From Rhodoluna sp. (lineage in GTDB: Bacteria > Actinomycetota > Actinomycetes > Actinomycetales > Microbacteriaceae), in the NCBI RefSeq assembly GCF_024641065.1, contig NZ_JAHEDV010000001.1, positions 1 to 64,000 of the forward strand: DNA of 64,000 nucleotides, read 5' to 3'. The position numbers were made by a program, and so were the translations under genes. Position 1 is the stretch's first letter. Each line of letters starts with the position of its first letter. This document shows, piece after piece, positions 18,308-27,624 of the stretch. The notes beneath the pieces were generated by a model that was given only the letters and a program-made list of their open reading frames with translations, had not been told where the DNA came from and ran no database searches.

Positions 18308-19380
18308 TCGCCTAGTTGCTCATTTTTGAGCTGCTCAAATTGACTGCGCAGTTGCGCAAAAGCATCGTCTGAGTTTTCAAGTGATTCTTTATCCATTGAA
18401 TCAATATCAGATTGTTCTGTGATGTCTATGTCAACGGCTGACTCTGATTCTGGGTTTACCAGCGGAACATAAGCCTGAGCTGGTTCAGACCCCTCGATCT
18501 GAGTGGCAGTTGCCAAGACTTTCTCAAGACTTTGGCCTCTTCTAATTCTTGAAAGCGCGTTTTTCTTTTCAGATTTTCCGGAGCGCTTGCCAATCGAGTC
18601 GCTAAATGAGTCAAGAGCAGCTTCAAGAACCTGGTCGAAAACCTGTGCCGTTTCGGCGGCGATATCGCCTGGCCAGGTGTGAATCGGGCGAGCAGCACCT
18701 TGAGCTTGCTGAATAGTGGCTCGTTCTTCAAGGCGAACTTTCAGTAAGTTTTCGCCAAACATGTCCGAAAGTTCATTGGCGCGGAACTCGTGTTCTTTTG
18801 ACTTTGGTCGAAGTCGGTTGATAACTACACCGAGTGCCTGAAGACGCGGGGTAAGGCCTCGGCGAAGCTCATCAATTGCACGCATGGCGCGTTCGGCTGC
18901 CACCACAGAAAAGATCGAAGGCTCAGAAACAATCAAAACGCGGTCACTGGCAACCCAGGCGGTTCGGGTCAAGCCGTTGATTGAAGGGGGAGTGTCGATA
19001 ATTACCAAGTCGTATTCATCTTCGACGCGACTTAGAGCTTCTTCGAGTTTCCAAACATCACGGATGGTTGGATTCGGGGTGTCAAAGTTGAGCGCCTTCG
19101 GGCTGCCTAACATTACATCTATGTGACCAGACCGAACTTTGCCCCAACTACTCGATACGATTGACTGGTGCACAATGTTGTGCCGAGGGCTTTGGAGAAC
19201 ATCGGCAACGGTTTTTCTGAATTCCCCGATGGCGCCTAGGCCTGTAGACGCATCGCACTGAGGATCAAGGTCAACGACCAAGGTTCTGAGACCGCGGGCA
19301 AAAGCAGCAGAAGCTAGACCAAGAGAAACGGTGGTCTTGCCGACGCCTCCCTTTAGGGAGCTAACGCTAAGTACATGCAC
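18304..19380 (-). CDS. ParA-type ATPase with acidic C-terminal tail
   Basis: 358 residues, GTG start at 19380. The deviant Walker A is SSLKGGVGKTTVSLGLASAA, the A' box is LVVDLDPQCDASTGLG, and Walker B is DLVIIDTPPSINGL. The ATPase domain ends near residue 250; the remaining 100 residues are acidic and probably disordered (for example DIDITEQSDIDSMDKESLEN). No parB or other partner gene adjoins it. A role in positioning a cellular cargo or chromosome region is the family expectation; the specific cargo cannot be told. It is divergent from pyc and appears to be transcribed leaderless. Confidence 0.87.
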   Translation of the reverse strand: MHVLSVSSLKGGVGKTTVSLGLASAAFARGLRTLVVDLDPQCDASTGLGAIGEFRKTVADVLQSPRHNIVHQSIVSSSWGKVRSGHIDVMLGSPKALNFDTPNPTIRDVWKLEEALSRVEDEYDLVIIDTPPSINGLTRTAWVASDRVLIVSEPSIFSVVAAERAMRAIDELRRGLTPRLQALGVVINRLRPKSKEHEFRANELSDMFGENLLKVRLEERATIQQAQGAARPIHTWPGDIAAETAQVFDQVLEAALDSFSDSIGKRSGKSEKKNALSRIRRGQSLEKVLATATQIEGSEPAQAYVPLVNPESESAVDIDITEQSDIDSMDKESLENSDDAFAQLRSQFEQLKNEQLGD

Positions 19381-19392
19381 ATAAATAGGCTA
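19381..19392. promoter_or_regulatory. overlapping divergent -10 boxes for ParA-like gene and pyc
   Basis: The 7-base word TAGGCTA (19386-19392) reads as a -10 box on both strands. On the minus strand TAGCCT ends 6 bases before the GTG start at 19380, so that transcript would be leaderless. On the plus strand TAGGCT lies 58 bases before the pyc ATG at 19450. The two promoters must share or compete for the same DNA. Confidence 0.5.
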
Positions 19393-19449
19393 CCTTTTTA
19401 TTTAGAGCGCCATGCATCCATGTTCGCTAATACGACGCTTGAGGAACCA

Positions 19450-22400
19450 ATGTTCAAGAAGATTCTGGTCGCCAACCGAGGCGAAATTGCGGTACGTGCT
19501 TTTCGTGCTGCCTATGAGCTCGGAGCGAAGACTGTTGCTGTTTTCCCTTATGAAGACCGCAACTCTACTCACCGTCTAAAAGCTGACGAGGCTTATCAGA
19601 TTGGAACAGTAGGCCACCCGGTTCGTGCCTACCTCGATGTATCTGAAATTATCCGTGTGGCACTTGAATCAGGTGCTGACGCAATTTACCCGGGATACGG
19701 TTTTCTTTCAGAGAACCCAGAGCTTGCTGAGGCTGCCAAAGCTAACGGCATCACCTTCATTGGTCCATCATCAGACGTACTAGAGATGGCCGGTAACAAG
19801 GTAATCGCCAAAGAGGCAGCCATTCGTGCCGGCGTCCCTGTTCTCAAATCTTCACCATCATCATCAGATGTTGACGAGTTGCTTGGCCACGCTGAAGAAA
19901 TTGGTTTTCCGATCTTCGTAAAGGCCGTTGCTGGTGGTGGCGGTCGCGGAATGCGTCGCGTGGCTGCACAGGCAGATTTGCGCGCAGCGCTGGTTGAAGC
20001 GTCTCGTGAAGCCGAGAGCGCGTTTGGCGACCCTCGCGTATTCCTTGAGCAGGCAGTCATTCGCCCGCGTCACATTGAAGTTCAGATACTTGCCGACACC
20101 CACGGCAATGTTGTTCACCTGTTCGAGCGCGACTGCTCAATTCAGCGACGTAACCAGAAGGTTGTCGAGATTGCGCCTGCGCCGCTAATCGATGAAGAAC
20201 TGCGCCAAACCCTTTATCGCGATGCCGTGTCATTCGCACAGCAGATCGGCTACCAGAATGCCGGTACCGTCGAGTTTCTAATCGACACAGTTGGCGCAAA
20301 CGCTGGCAAGCACGTATTCATCGAGATGAACCCTCGCATTCAGGTTGAGCACACTGTTACCGAAGAAATCACGGATGTCGACCTCGTGCAGAGCCAGATG
20401 CGCATCGCATCGGGAGAGAGCTTGCCTGAGCTTGGCCTTACCCAGGACAAGATTCAGATGCACGGTTTCGCCGTTCAGTGTCGAATCACCACCGAAGACC
20501 CATCGCAGGGATTCCGCCCAGACACCGGCAAGATCACCACTTACCGCTCACCTGGTGGTGCTGGTATCCGTCTGGATGGCGGAACAGTTTCAACCGGTGC
20601 CGAGGTAAGCCCTCACTTTGACTCAATGCTGGTAAAGATGATTGCTACTGGTCGCGACTTCAAATCAGCTGTGACCCGCGCCAAGCGTGCGCTCGCCGAA
20701 TTCCGCATCCGTGGTGTTTCTACCAACATTGCATTCATGCAGGCAGTGCTTGCCGACCCAATTTTTGAGACCGGTGATCTAAGCACCTCGTTCATCGACG
20801 AGCACCCTGAGCTATTCACTGCCAAGCCTTCCCAAGACCGAGGCACCAAGATTTTGTCGTGGTTGGCCGATGTAACGGTAAACCAGCCGAATGGACCACG
20901 TGCCGGTCATGTGACTCCGAACCTGAAGTTGCCAAAGATTGACCTTTCGGTGCCAGCCCCAGCGGGGTCGCGCCAGCGATTGCTAGAACTTGGTCCTGCA
21001 GGCTTTGCCAAGGCGCTCCGTAACCAGAGCACCGTCGCAATCACCGAAACTACTTTCCGCGATGCGCACCAGTCACTTTTGGCTACACGTGTGCGCGGTC
21101 GTGACCTGGTTCAGGTTGCACCTCACGTGGCACGCCTAACCCCGCAGTTGCTCTCAGTTGAAGCCTGGGGTGGCGCCACTTATGACGTAGCCCTTCGCTT
21201 TTTGGGCGAAGACCCTTGGCAGCGTCTAGCGGCATTGCGAGAGGCTATGCCAAACCTTTGTATTCAGATGTTGCTTCGTGGCCGAAACACCGTTGGTTAC
21301 ACGCCGTATCCGACTGAGGTTACCGAAGCGTTCGTGGCCGAGGCTGCTGCAACCGGTGTAGACATCTTCCGTATCTTTGACGCATTGAACGATGTTGACC
21401 AGATGAAGCCGGCAATTGATGCAGTGTTGAAGACTGGCACCGCTGTAGCTGAAGTTGCACTTTGCTACACCGCTGACCTTCTTGATCCAGAAGAGAAGCT
21501 TTACACCCTGGATTACTACCTGAACCTAGCTGAGCAAATTGTTGCCGCTGGTGCCCACATCATCGCTATCAAGGACATGGCTGGTCTTTTGCGCCCAGCC
21601 GCCGCTGAGAAGCTTGTGAAGGCCCTGCGTGAACGCTTTGACCTTCCGGTTCACCTTCACACTCACGACACCGCTGGTGGCCAGCTGGCGACTCTGATGG
21701 CGGCAATTGGTGTCGGTGTTGACGCTGTTGACGTTGCCTCTGCTCCTATGGCTGGAACAACCAGCCAGCCATCAATGTCTGCTCTAGTTGCCGCACTTGC
21801 TCACACCGAACGCGACAGTGGCATTCCACTGGCAGCCGTTGCCGAACTAGAGCCATACTGGGAGGCTGTTCGCAAGGTTTACGCGCCGTTTGAGTCAGGT
21901 TTGCCAGGCCCAACCGGTCGTGTCTATCACCACGAGATTCCGGGTGGTCAGCTTTCAAACCTTCGCCAGCAGGCAATTGCGCTTGGCTTGGGTGACCAGT
22001 TTGAAAAAGTTGAGAACATGTATGCCTCTGCCAATGAAATCTTGGGTCGTCCAACCAAGGTGACTCCGTCATCGAAGGTTGTTGGCGACTTGGCGCTTCA
22101 CCTGGTGGCAGTAAATGCTGATCCAGCAGATTTTGCTGAAAACCCACAAAACTACGATGTTCCAGACTCAGTTGTCGGCTTTATGGCTGGCGAGCTTGGC
22201 GACCTGCCGGGTGGATGGCCAGAGCCATTCCGCACCAAGGTACTTCAGGGTAAGAATCTAAAGTTTGGTATTACTCCGGTGAATGCCGAAGATCTTGCAG
22301 CCCTTCAGGGTGAAAGTTCAGCTTTGCGCCGTTCGACTCTGAACCGACTTTTGTTCCCAGCCCCAACGGCTGAGTTCTTGAAGTCACAGGAATCTTTCGG

Positions 22401-22854
22401 CAACCTCGATCAGATCGACACCGTTGATTACCTCTACGGGCTTGAAGCCGGTGCAGAGCACGTGGTTCAGATTGGCAAGGGTGTTCAGATCTATGTTGGT
22501 CTCGAAGCCATCGGTACTCCAGATGCCAAGGGTTTCCGCACAGTTATGGCGACCCTAAATGGCCAGTTGCGCCCAATCAACATTCGTGACCGTAAGGTTG
22601 CCGTTGATGCTGTTCAGGCTGAGAAAGCTGATGCAGCGAACCTCGGTCATGTGGCTGCACCATTTGCGGGTGTCGTGACTCTTTCAGTTGTTGAGGGCAC
22701 CCATGTTGAGGTTGGGCAGCCGGTTGCAACCATTGAAGCTATGAAGATGGAAGCCACCATTACAGCCAGTGCGTCAGGAACGGTCAAGCGTTTGGCTGTT
22801 TCAAAGACTCAGGCAGTAGATGCTGGCGACCTAATTTTGGTTGTCGAAGCTTAG
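19450..22854 (+). CDS. pyc: pyruvate carboxylase
   Basis: About 1134 residues. The start ATG 19450 is set by GAGGA at 19441-19445 and by the family N-terminus FKKILVANRGEIAVRAFRAA; an in-frame ATG at 19423 and an earlier one lack this support. Domains in order: biotin carboxylase (about 1-455, KAVAGGGGRGMR ATP-grasp loop, EMNPRIQVEHTVTEE), carboxyltransferase (about 530-830, ETTFRDAHQSLLATRVRGRD, HLHTHDTAGGQ), the tetramerisation region, and a biotinyl domain with EAMKMEA carrying the biotinylated Lys. It makes oxaloacetate from pyruvate and bicarbonate. The length fits single-chain Pyc. Confidence 0.96.
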   Translation: MFKKILVANRGEIAVRAFRAAYELGAKTVAVFPYEDRNSTHRLKADEAYQIGTVGHPVRAYLDVSEIIRVALESGADAIYPGYGFLSENPELAEAAKANGITFIGPSSDVLEMAGNKVIAKEAAIRAGVPVLKSSPSSSDVDELLGHAEEIGFPIFVKAVAGGGGRGMRRVAAQADLRAALVEASREAESAFGDPRVFLEQAVIRPRHIEVQILADTHGNVVHLFERDCSIQRRNQKVVEIAPAPLIDEELRQTLYRDAVSFAQQIGYQNAGTVEFLIDTVGANAGKHVFIEMNPRIQVEHTVTEEITDVDLVQSQMRIASGESLPELGLTQDKIQMHGFAVQCRITTEDPSQGFRPDTGKITTYRSPGGAGIRLDGGTVSTGAEVSPHFDSMLVKMIATGRDFKSAVTRAKRALAEFRIRGVSTNIAFMQAVLADPIFETGDLSTSFIDEHPELFTAKPSQDRGTKILSWLADVTVNQPNGPRAGHVTPNLKLPKIDLSVPAPAGSRQRLLELGPAGFAKALRNQSTVAITETTFRDAHQSLLATRVRGRDLVQVAPHVARLTPQLLSVEAWGGATYDVALRFLGEDPWQRLAALREAMPNLCIQMLLRGRNTVGYTPYPTEVTEAFVAEAAATGVDIFRIFDALNDVDQMKPAIDAVLKTGTAVAEVALCYTADLLDPEEKLYTLDYYLNLAEQIVAAGAHIIAIKDMAGLLRPAAAEKLVKALRERFDLPVHLHTHDTAGGQLATLMAAIGVGVDAVDVASAPMAGTTSQPSMSALVAALAHTERDSGIPLAAVAELEPYWEAVRKVYAPFESGLPGPTGRVYHHEIPGGQLSNLRQQAIALGLGDQFEKVENMYASANEILGRPTKVTPSSKVVGDLALHLVAVNADPADFAENPQNYDVPDSVVGFMAGELGDLPGGWPEPFRTKVLQGKNLKFGITPVNAEDLAALQGESSALRRSTLNRLLFPAPTAEFLKSQESFGNLDQIDTVDYLYGLEAGAEHVVQIGKGVQIYVGLEAIGTPDAKGFRTVMATLNGQLRPINIRDRKVAVDAVQAEKADAANLGHVAAPFAGVVTLSVVEGTHVEVGQPVATIEAMKMEATITASASGTVKRLAVSKTQAVDAGDLILVVEA

Positions 22855-22937
22855 AAAAATTCGCTCGAGTTTTAGCAAGTCGGTAGACTAGCAAGGCTCG
22901 CATGTTCGTTTGTGCGCTCAAAAACTAGGAGTTTGAT

Positions 22938-24146
22938 TTGTCATTTTCAGGAAATAAGCCAGAAGACGGTCTAGGAGATTTCTTGGCTCCGCGCTCGGCT
23001 GAAGATGAGCAAACTGAACGCACTCACTCACTGGCTGAGATTGCAGTTGATGCTGGTTCGATCGATGTAACCCCGAGTACTTCGTCTATTGAGATCGTGA
23101 CTGAAGAACCAAAATTCACTCGCGAAGTTGAAGTAGTTGACCCAAACGCCACCCGACGTTCAAATTATTCGCGTCGTGACAGTCTTCGTGGCGAGATTTT
23201 CGATCAGCCAGAACCTGCCGCCATGTTGACCGCAGAGCGACTTATCGACGTTTCAGCTCGAAACCGCCCGGCACCAGAATCTGGTCTGCGCCGATTTATC
23301 TATTTCTTGACCTTAAAAACCATCAACCTAGGCGACTCGCTTAAGGTTCGTGAACGCAAGGCCGTTGACGCGCGAATTGGCGCTGTGCTTGAAGGTGGCG
23401 CGCGCTTTGTGCCGGTTCTTACTCGTAAGGGTGGCGTTGGCAAGACCACTGTGAGCACGCTTCTAGGTATGGCCTTGGCTCTGTCTCGCGAAGACCGAGT
23501 TATTGCAATTGACGCAAACCCTGACCGCGGTACTTTGGCGGAGCGAGTGAGCAAGTCAACCCGCTTCACTGTTCGTGACGTAGTGAACCGAGCGGCTGCA
23601 ATTGATGGTTTCACCGACTTTTCGACAATGGTTTCACGCGATGCAACCCGCTTGGATGTTCTTGCTTCAGACTCTGACCCAATGCTTTCAGAAGCATTCG
23701 ACGAGGGTGATTACAACGTTGTTGCTGACATGGCGGCTCGTTACTACTCAATTGTCTTGACTGACTGCGGTACTGGTATCGTTCACTCGGTTATGCGCCC
23801 GACCCTTCAGCGAGCAAACGGTCTAGTTATTGTTTCTGGGGGTTCAGTTGACGAAGCGCGCCTTGCTTCTGAGACTCTTACCTGGCTTGAGGCAAATGGC
23901 TATGGTGACTTGGTTCGCAACTCAATCGTGGCTCTCAACACTGCAACCCAGGCAACTCAACTGGTGAAACTTGATGAGATTGAACAGCATTTCAAGACTC
24001 GTGTTCGCAACGTTGTGAGAATCCCTTATGACCCAGCTCTTGCTGCCGGCTCAGTAATCAAGTTCAAAGACCTGAAGAAGGGCACCCAAGAGGCAGCTCG
24101 TGAGCTTGCCGCACTTGTTGTAGATGCACTTAACAGCCCTAGCTAA
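22938..24146 (+). CDS. MinD/ParA-like ATPase with long N-terminal extension
   Basis: 402 residues. The TTG start at 22938 lies 6 bases after AGGAG at 22927-22931; TAGACT at 22884-22889 is a possible -10 box. The first 110 residues are acidic and disordered. The ATPase domain from about 150 has TRKGGVGKTTVSTLLGMALA, the A' motif AIDANPDRGTLAERV and Walker B SIVLTDCGTGIVHSV, where Gly-Thr replaces the usual Pro-Pro. This architecture resembles the ParA-like ATPases found near type VII secretion genes in Actinobacteria, but no such genes are here. Function not assignable. It is followed 6 bases later by def. Confidence 0.85.
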   Translation: MSFSGNKPEDGLGDFLAPRSAEDEQTERTHSLAEIAVDAGSIDVTPSTSSIEIVTEEPKFTREVEVVDPNATRRSNYSRRDSLRGEIFDQPEPAAMLTAERLIDVSARNRPAPESGLRRFIYFLTLKTINLGDSLKVRERKAVDARIGAVLEGGARFVPVLTRKGGVGKTTVSTLLGMALALSREDRVIAIDANPDRGTLAERVSKSTRFTVRDVVNRAAAIDGFTDFSTMVSRDATRLDVLASDSDPMLSEAFDEGDYNVVADMAARYYSIVLTDCGTGIVHSVMRPTLQRANGLVIVSGGSVDEARLASETLTWLEANGYGDLVRNSIVALNTATQATQLVKLDEIEQHFKTRVRNVVRIPYDPALAAGSVIKFKDLKKGTQEAARELAALVVDALNSPS

Positions 24147-24152
24147 ATAATC

Positions 24153-24650
24153 GTGGCAGTAAGAGAAATTCGCCTGTTCGGCGACCCTGTACTCAAGACG
24201 GTTTCAGATCCAGTTCAAGTAATTGACGACAAGATCAAAGCTCTGATTGCTGACCTACTCGAAACCACTCAATTGCCTGGCCGCGCTGGAGTAGCTGCAC
24301 CTCAAATTGGCGTGAACATCCGAGCATTTAGCTACAACGTGAACGGAAAAGTCGGGTACCTAATTAACCCCGAAATTACCGAACTAAGTGGTGAGAAAAT
24401 CTTGGTAGACGAAGGGTGCTTGTCAGTTCCAGGTCTGTGGCACAGGACCCCAAGATTTCAATTCGCTAGAGCAGTAGGCATCGACCTAGATGGAAACAAA
24501 GTCGAACTCAGCGGCAATGGCTTGATGGCTCAGGCTTTGCAGCACGAATGCGACCACCTCGACGGATTGGTTTACCTTGACAGGCTAGAGCCTGAAGAGC
24601 GTCGCTCGGCTATGAAGAACCTTCGCGCTACCGATTGGTTCTTGAAGTGA
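24153..24650 (+). CDS. def: peptide deformylase
   Basis: 165 residues, GTG start. Removes the formyl group from the initiator Met. Three motifs are complete: AGVAAPQIG (motif 1, with Val-Ala in place of the usual Leu-Ala), [11 protein letters not shown] (motif 2, metal-ligand Cys) and [12 protein letters not shown] (motif 3, two metal-ligand His and catalytic Glu). Its stop ends exactly one base before the stop of the convergent acyl-CoA ligase gene, leaving no room for a terminator. Confidence 0.95.
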   Translation: MAVREIRLFGDPVLKTVSDPVQVIDDKIKALIADLLETTQLPGRAGVAAPQIGVNIRAFSYNVNGKVGYLINPEITELSGEKILVDEGCLSVPGLWHRTPRFQFARAVGIDLDGNKVELSGNGLMAQALQHECDHLDGLVYLDRLEPEERRSAMKNLRATDWFLK

Positions 24651-26477
24651 CTAGATCGCTTTAGTCTCTGAGGTTGCCGGCCCTGAGTTATAAATCTCAT
24701 CGAGGGCTGGGCCAAAGTCACGCATCACAGACTCTCGTTTAATTTTTAGCGACGGAGTCAAGTGCCCTGAATCTTCGTTTAGTTCACGATCTAGAACGAT
24801 GAATTTTCTAATCGACTCGGCTTTCGAGAAATTTTTGTTCGCTCGATCAATTGCGGTCTGAATTTCAGCCAACACTGCCGGTTCTTTAGCGGCTTGGGCA
24901 ATGGTCATAGATTTGTCTAATCCGTGGTTGCTAAGCCAAATCGGAAGCATGTCGGCATCGAGCGAGACCAGCGCGGCCACGAATGGTTTTTGGTCGCCAA
25001 CTACAACTACTTGACCGATAAGCGGGTTCGCTCGAATCGGGTCTTCCAGCAGTGTGGGAGCAACATTTTTGCCACCTGCAGTCACGATCAATTCTTTCTT
25101 TCGGCCAGTGATGCTCAAGAAACCATCTTCATCAAGTTCACCGATGTCTCCGGTTTTGAACCACTCGCCATCCATCGCTGCTGCGGTGGCCTCAGGGTTT
25201 CGCCAATAACCTCGCATGATGTTGATGCCGCGGAGCCAAATCTCGCCATCCTCGGCAATTTTGATTCCAGTGCCCGGTAGCATTCGACCCACCTTGCCGA
25301 TTTTGAGGTTGTGTGGTCGGCCGATAATGGCAGGGGCAGTAGTTTCGGTTAGTCCGTAACCCTCGAGTACGACCAAGCCAATTGCTCTGAAGAAGTGACC
25401 CAGACGAGGACCTAGAGGTGCACCACCAGAAACCGCGTAGCGAACCTTGCCACCCATGGCTGCACGGAGCTTTTTGTATACCAGCACGTCAAATAGCTTG
25501 TGCTGAATTTTGAGGCCGAGCGACGGCCCCTTAGGGGTGTCTAGAGCCTTGGAATAAGCAATGGCTGTATACGCGGCCTTGCGGAATATCTTGCCCTTGC
25601 CGGCAGCCTCAGCCTTTTGCTCAGCCGAGTTGTAGACCTTTTCGAAAACACGAGGTACTGCCAAAAGAAAATCTGGCTTGAAGCTAACCATCGCTTCGCC
25701 GACATTGCGTGAGTCAGGTTGGTGCCCTACTCGAACACCACCGTGCACACAAAGCACCTCGATGAATCTTGCGAATACGTGAGCCAGTGGAATGAACAAA
25801 AGTGTGCTGTGTTTCGGGTTTACAACTTCGGCCAGGTCAAGAGTTGCGTTTTTGCTCAACTCAACGAATCCGCGATGGGTTAGTTCGCAGCCCTTTGGGC
25901 GACCGGTGGTGCCCGACGTGTAAATAATTGTGGCGAGGTCAGACAACTTGGATGACTTGCGGCGGGTCTGAATGGTCGCGTCATCGACAGTTTTACCAAG
26001 TTGCTTGATTTTGTCGATGTCACCACCCTCGATGGTCCATGAAAGACGGCACAGGGGAGTGTGGCTCTTGATTTCTTCAAATCGAGCAAGGATTTCTTCG
26101 GTTTCACCGAAAAATGCGACGCAGTCAGAGTCAGAAAGAATCCACTCAATCTGGCTTGGTGCTGAAGATTCATAAACCGGCACTGGAATTGCGCCTGCGT
26201 ACCAGATAGCAAAATCAAGAACAGTCCACTCGTATCGAGTGCGACTCATAATTGCTACGGTTTGACCGGCCTGAATGCCAGCAGCAATAAGGCCTTTGGC
26301 CACCGAAACTACTTCAGCTTGAAAGTCTGCCGCCGAAACATTAGTCCAGGTGCCGGGAGTAAGTTCTCGCGCGTAAAGTGCGTGATTTGGAGTTTGCGAA
26401 GCACGATTTGCTAAGAGATCAGTGATGTTCTCAGTTTCATCGGAAACGATTAGCGGGGCTACGTCGTAAGTCTTCAT
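24651..26477 (-). CDS. long-chain fatty acid-CoA ligase
   Basis: 608 residues. AMP-forming adenylating enzyme that activates fatty acids to acyl-CoA. The P-loop motif is TIIYTSGTTGRPKGCELTHR, followed by YGLTETTA and the TGDIGELDEDGFLSITGRKK hinge block. Residues near the C-terminus (SLKIKRESVMRDF) contain the conserved catalytic Lys. The start ATG 26477 has GGGAG upstream on the minus strand, and TAGAGT farther upstream is a possible -10 box. It matches the FadD15-type enzymes common in Actinobacteria. Confidence 0.93.
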   Translation of the reverse strand: MKTYDVAPLIVSDETENITDLLANRASQTPNHALYARELTPGTWTNVSAADFQAEVVSVAKGLIAAGIQAGQTVAIMSRTRYEWTVLDFAIWYAGAIPVPVYESSAPSQIEWILSDSDCVAFFGETEEILARFEEIKSHTPLCRLSWTIEGGDIDKIKQLGKTVDDATIQTRRKSSKLSDLATIIYTSGTTGRPKGCELTHRGFVELSKNATLDLAEVVNPKHSTLLFIPLAHVFARFIEVLCVHGGVRVGHQPDSRNVGEAMVSFKPDFLLAVPRVFEKVYNSAEQKAEAAGKGKIFRKAAYTAIAYSKALDTPKGPSLGLKIQHKLFDVLVYKKLRAAMGGKVRYAVSGGAPLGPRLGHFFRAIGLVVLEGYGLTETTAPAIIGRPHNLKIGKVGRMLPGTGIKIAEDGEIWLRGINIMRGYWRNPEATAAAMDGEWFKTGDIGELDEDGFLSITGRKKELIVTAGGKNVAPTLLEDPIRANPLIGQVVVVGDQKPFVAALVSLDADMLPIWLSNHGLDKSMTIAQAAKEPAVLAEIQTAIDRANKNFSKAESIRKFIVLDRELNEDSGHLTPSLKIKRESVMRDFGPALDEIYNSGPATSETKAI

Positions 26478-26572
26478 TGGCTCTCCCGAGGTAAAGGCAT
26501 TTTGATAACTCTACTTGCCTTTAGCCCCAATTTTCGCGGGTTTTTCTTCTCAAAATTGGTTGGTGTGACAGG

Positions 26573-26631
26573 TAAACTTGAACGATTGTCAAACTGCGTC
26601 AGTGAAGAATCGGCGCCAAGTAACAGAGGTG
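26573..26631 (+). promoter_or_regulatory. glucokinase -10 box and Shine-Dalgarno
   Basis: TAAACT at 26573-26578 fits the -10 pattern and AGAGGT at 26625-26630 lies 4 bases before ATG 26635. The latter decides this start over in-frame codons farther upstream. The region is shared with the divergent acyl-CoA ligase gene. Confidence 0.45.
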
Positions 26632-26634
26632 AAT

Positions 26635-27585
26635 ATGCACGCGATTGGAATCGACATCGGTGGAACCAAAATTGCTGGCGCTCTGGTGGCTGAAAATGGC
26701 CAAATTCTAAAAGAGACCCGCGTGCCAACCCCAACCAGTGACCCTGCAGAATTGGTCAAAGCTGTCGTTGGTGTCATTCAGGAACTTCGCGATGGGCAGT
26801 CAGTTTTGGGTGTTGGTGTGGCTATGGCTGGCTTCATCGATGCGCAGCAATCTTCGGTTATTTACGGAACCAACTTTGGTTGGAAGAACTTTCCGCTCAA
26901 AACTGAAATCGAAGCTCAACTCGACCTTCCTGTGATCGTTGAAAACGATGCGAATGCTGCCGCCTGGGCAGAGTATCGCTTCGGAGCAGGCCGCGGCTAT
27001 CAGCACATGGTGATGCTGACTCTTGGCACTGGCGTGGGTGGAGCAGTAATTGTTGACGGACGCATGCTTCGAGGCGGCTTTGGTGTAGCTGGAGAGCTGG
27101 GACATCTGCGCGTTGTACCCGATGGCATCCCATGTGGTTGTGGGCAAAAGGGTTGCATCGAATCATATGCTTCTGGAACAGCCTTGGTTAGAACAGCTCG
27201 AGAATTGGCTGCCTCTGGAGACCCAGCAGGTAAGCGCTTGGCCGAACTTCAGGCAGAGGCTGGCGAGTTGACCGGTGCTCAGGTTTATCAGGCAATCACC
27301 GAAGGTGACGAAGGTGCACTTGGTCTACTTGCCGATGTTGGTTCTTGGACTGGTCAGGCGATTGCGTCTCTGAGCGCTGTGCTAGACCCAGAGATCGTTG
27401 TCATTGGCGGCGGAGTGAGTTCAGCCGGCGAATTGCTGCTTGGATCAATTCGCGAGGCATACCGAAAGCACATGCCAGCTGCCGGCTACCGCCCGGAGCT
27501 TGAAATTGTGACGGCAAATTTTGTAAATGATGCCGGTGTGGTTGGCGCAGCCGACCTCGCCCGAGTCGCATTTTCAGACCGATAA
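26635..27585 (+). CDS. glk: ROK family glucokinase
   Basis: 316 residues. The ATP-binding start HAIGIDIGGTKIAGALV, the catalytic block VIVENDANAAAWAEYRFGAG, and the zinc-binding ROK signature CGCGQKGCIESYASG with the preceding GHLRV His are all present. It phosphorylates glucose with ATP, perhaps also polyphosphate; the sequence does not let me separate the two. It is the first gene of a small block that continues with plsC and DAHP synthase. Confidence 0.9.
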   Translation: MHAIGIDIGGTKIAGALVAENGQILKETRVPTPTSDPAELVKAVVGVIQELRDGQSVLGVGVAMAGFIDAQQSSVIYGTNFGWKNFPLKTEIEAQLDLPVIVENDANAAAWAEYRFGAGRGYQHMVMLTLGTGVGGAVIVDGRMLRGGFGVAGELGHLRVVPDGIPCGCGQKGCIESYASGTALVRTARELAASGDPAGKRLAELQAEAGELTGAQVYQAITEGDEGALGLLADVGSWTGQAIASLSAVLDPEIVVIGGGVSSAGELLLGSIREAYRKHMPAAGYRPELEIVTANFVNDAGVVGAADLARVAFSDR

Positions 27586-27587
27586 AC

Positions 27588-27593
27588 TAGGCT
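27588..27593 (+). promoter_or_regulatory. possible plsC-aroG -10 box
   Basis: TAGGCT in the 39-base gap after the glucokinase gene, about 31 bases before the plsC GTG, with GGGAG as the ribosome binding site in between. No convincing -35 element. Confidence 0.4.
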
Positions 27594-27624
27594 TTCGATG
27601 ACTTACCAGGGAAGGGAGTAAAAC

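Noticed and set aside
24651-26477. Possible horizontally acquired gene because it is on the minus strand amid plus-strand genes
   Set aside because: Codon choice and base composition look like those of the neighbours, and the family is standard in Actinobacteria.
26578-26592. LexA-type box near GAACGATTGTC before glucokinase
   Set aside because: The second half-site should read GTTC but reads GTCA; the spacing and symmetry fail. No good LexA box was seen before recN or dnaE either.
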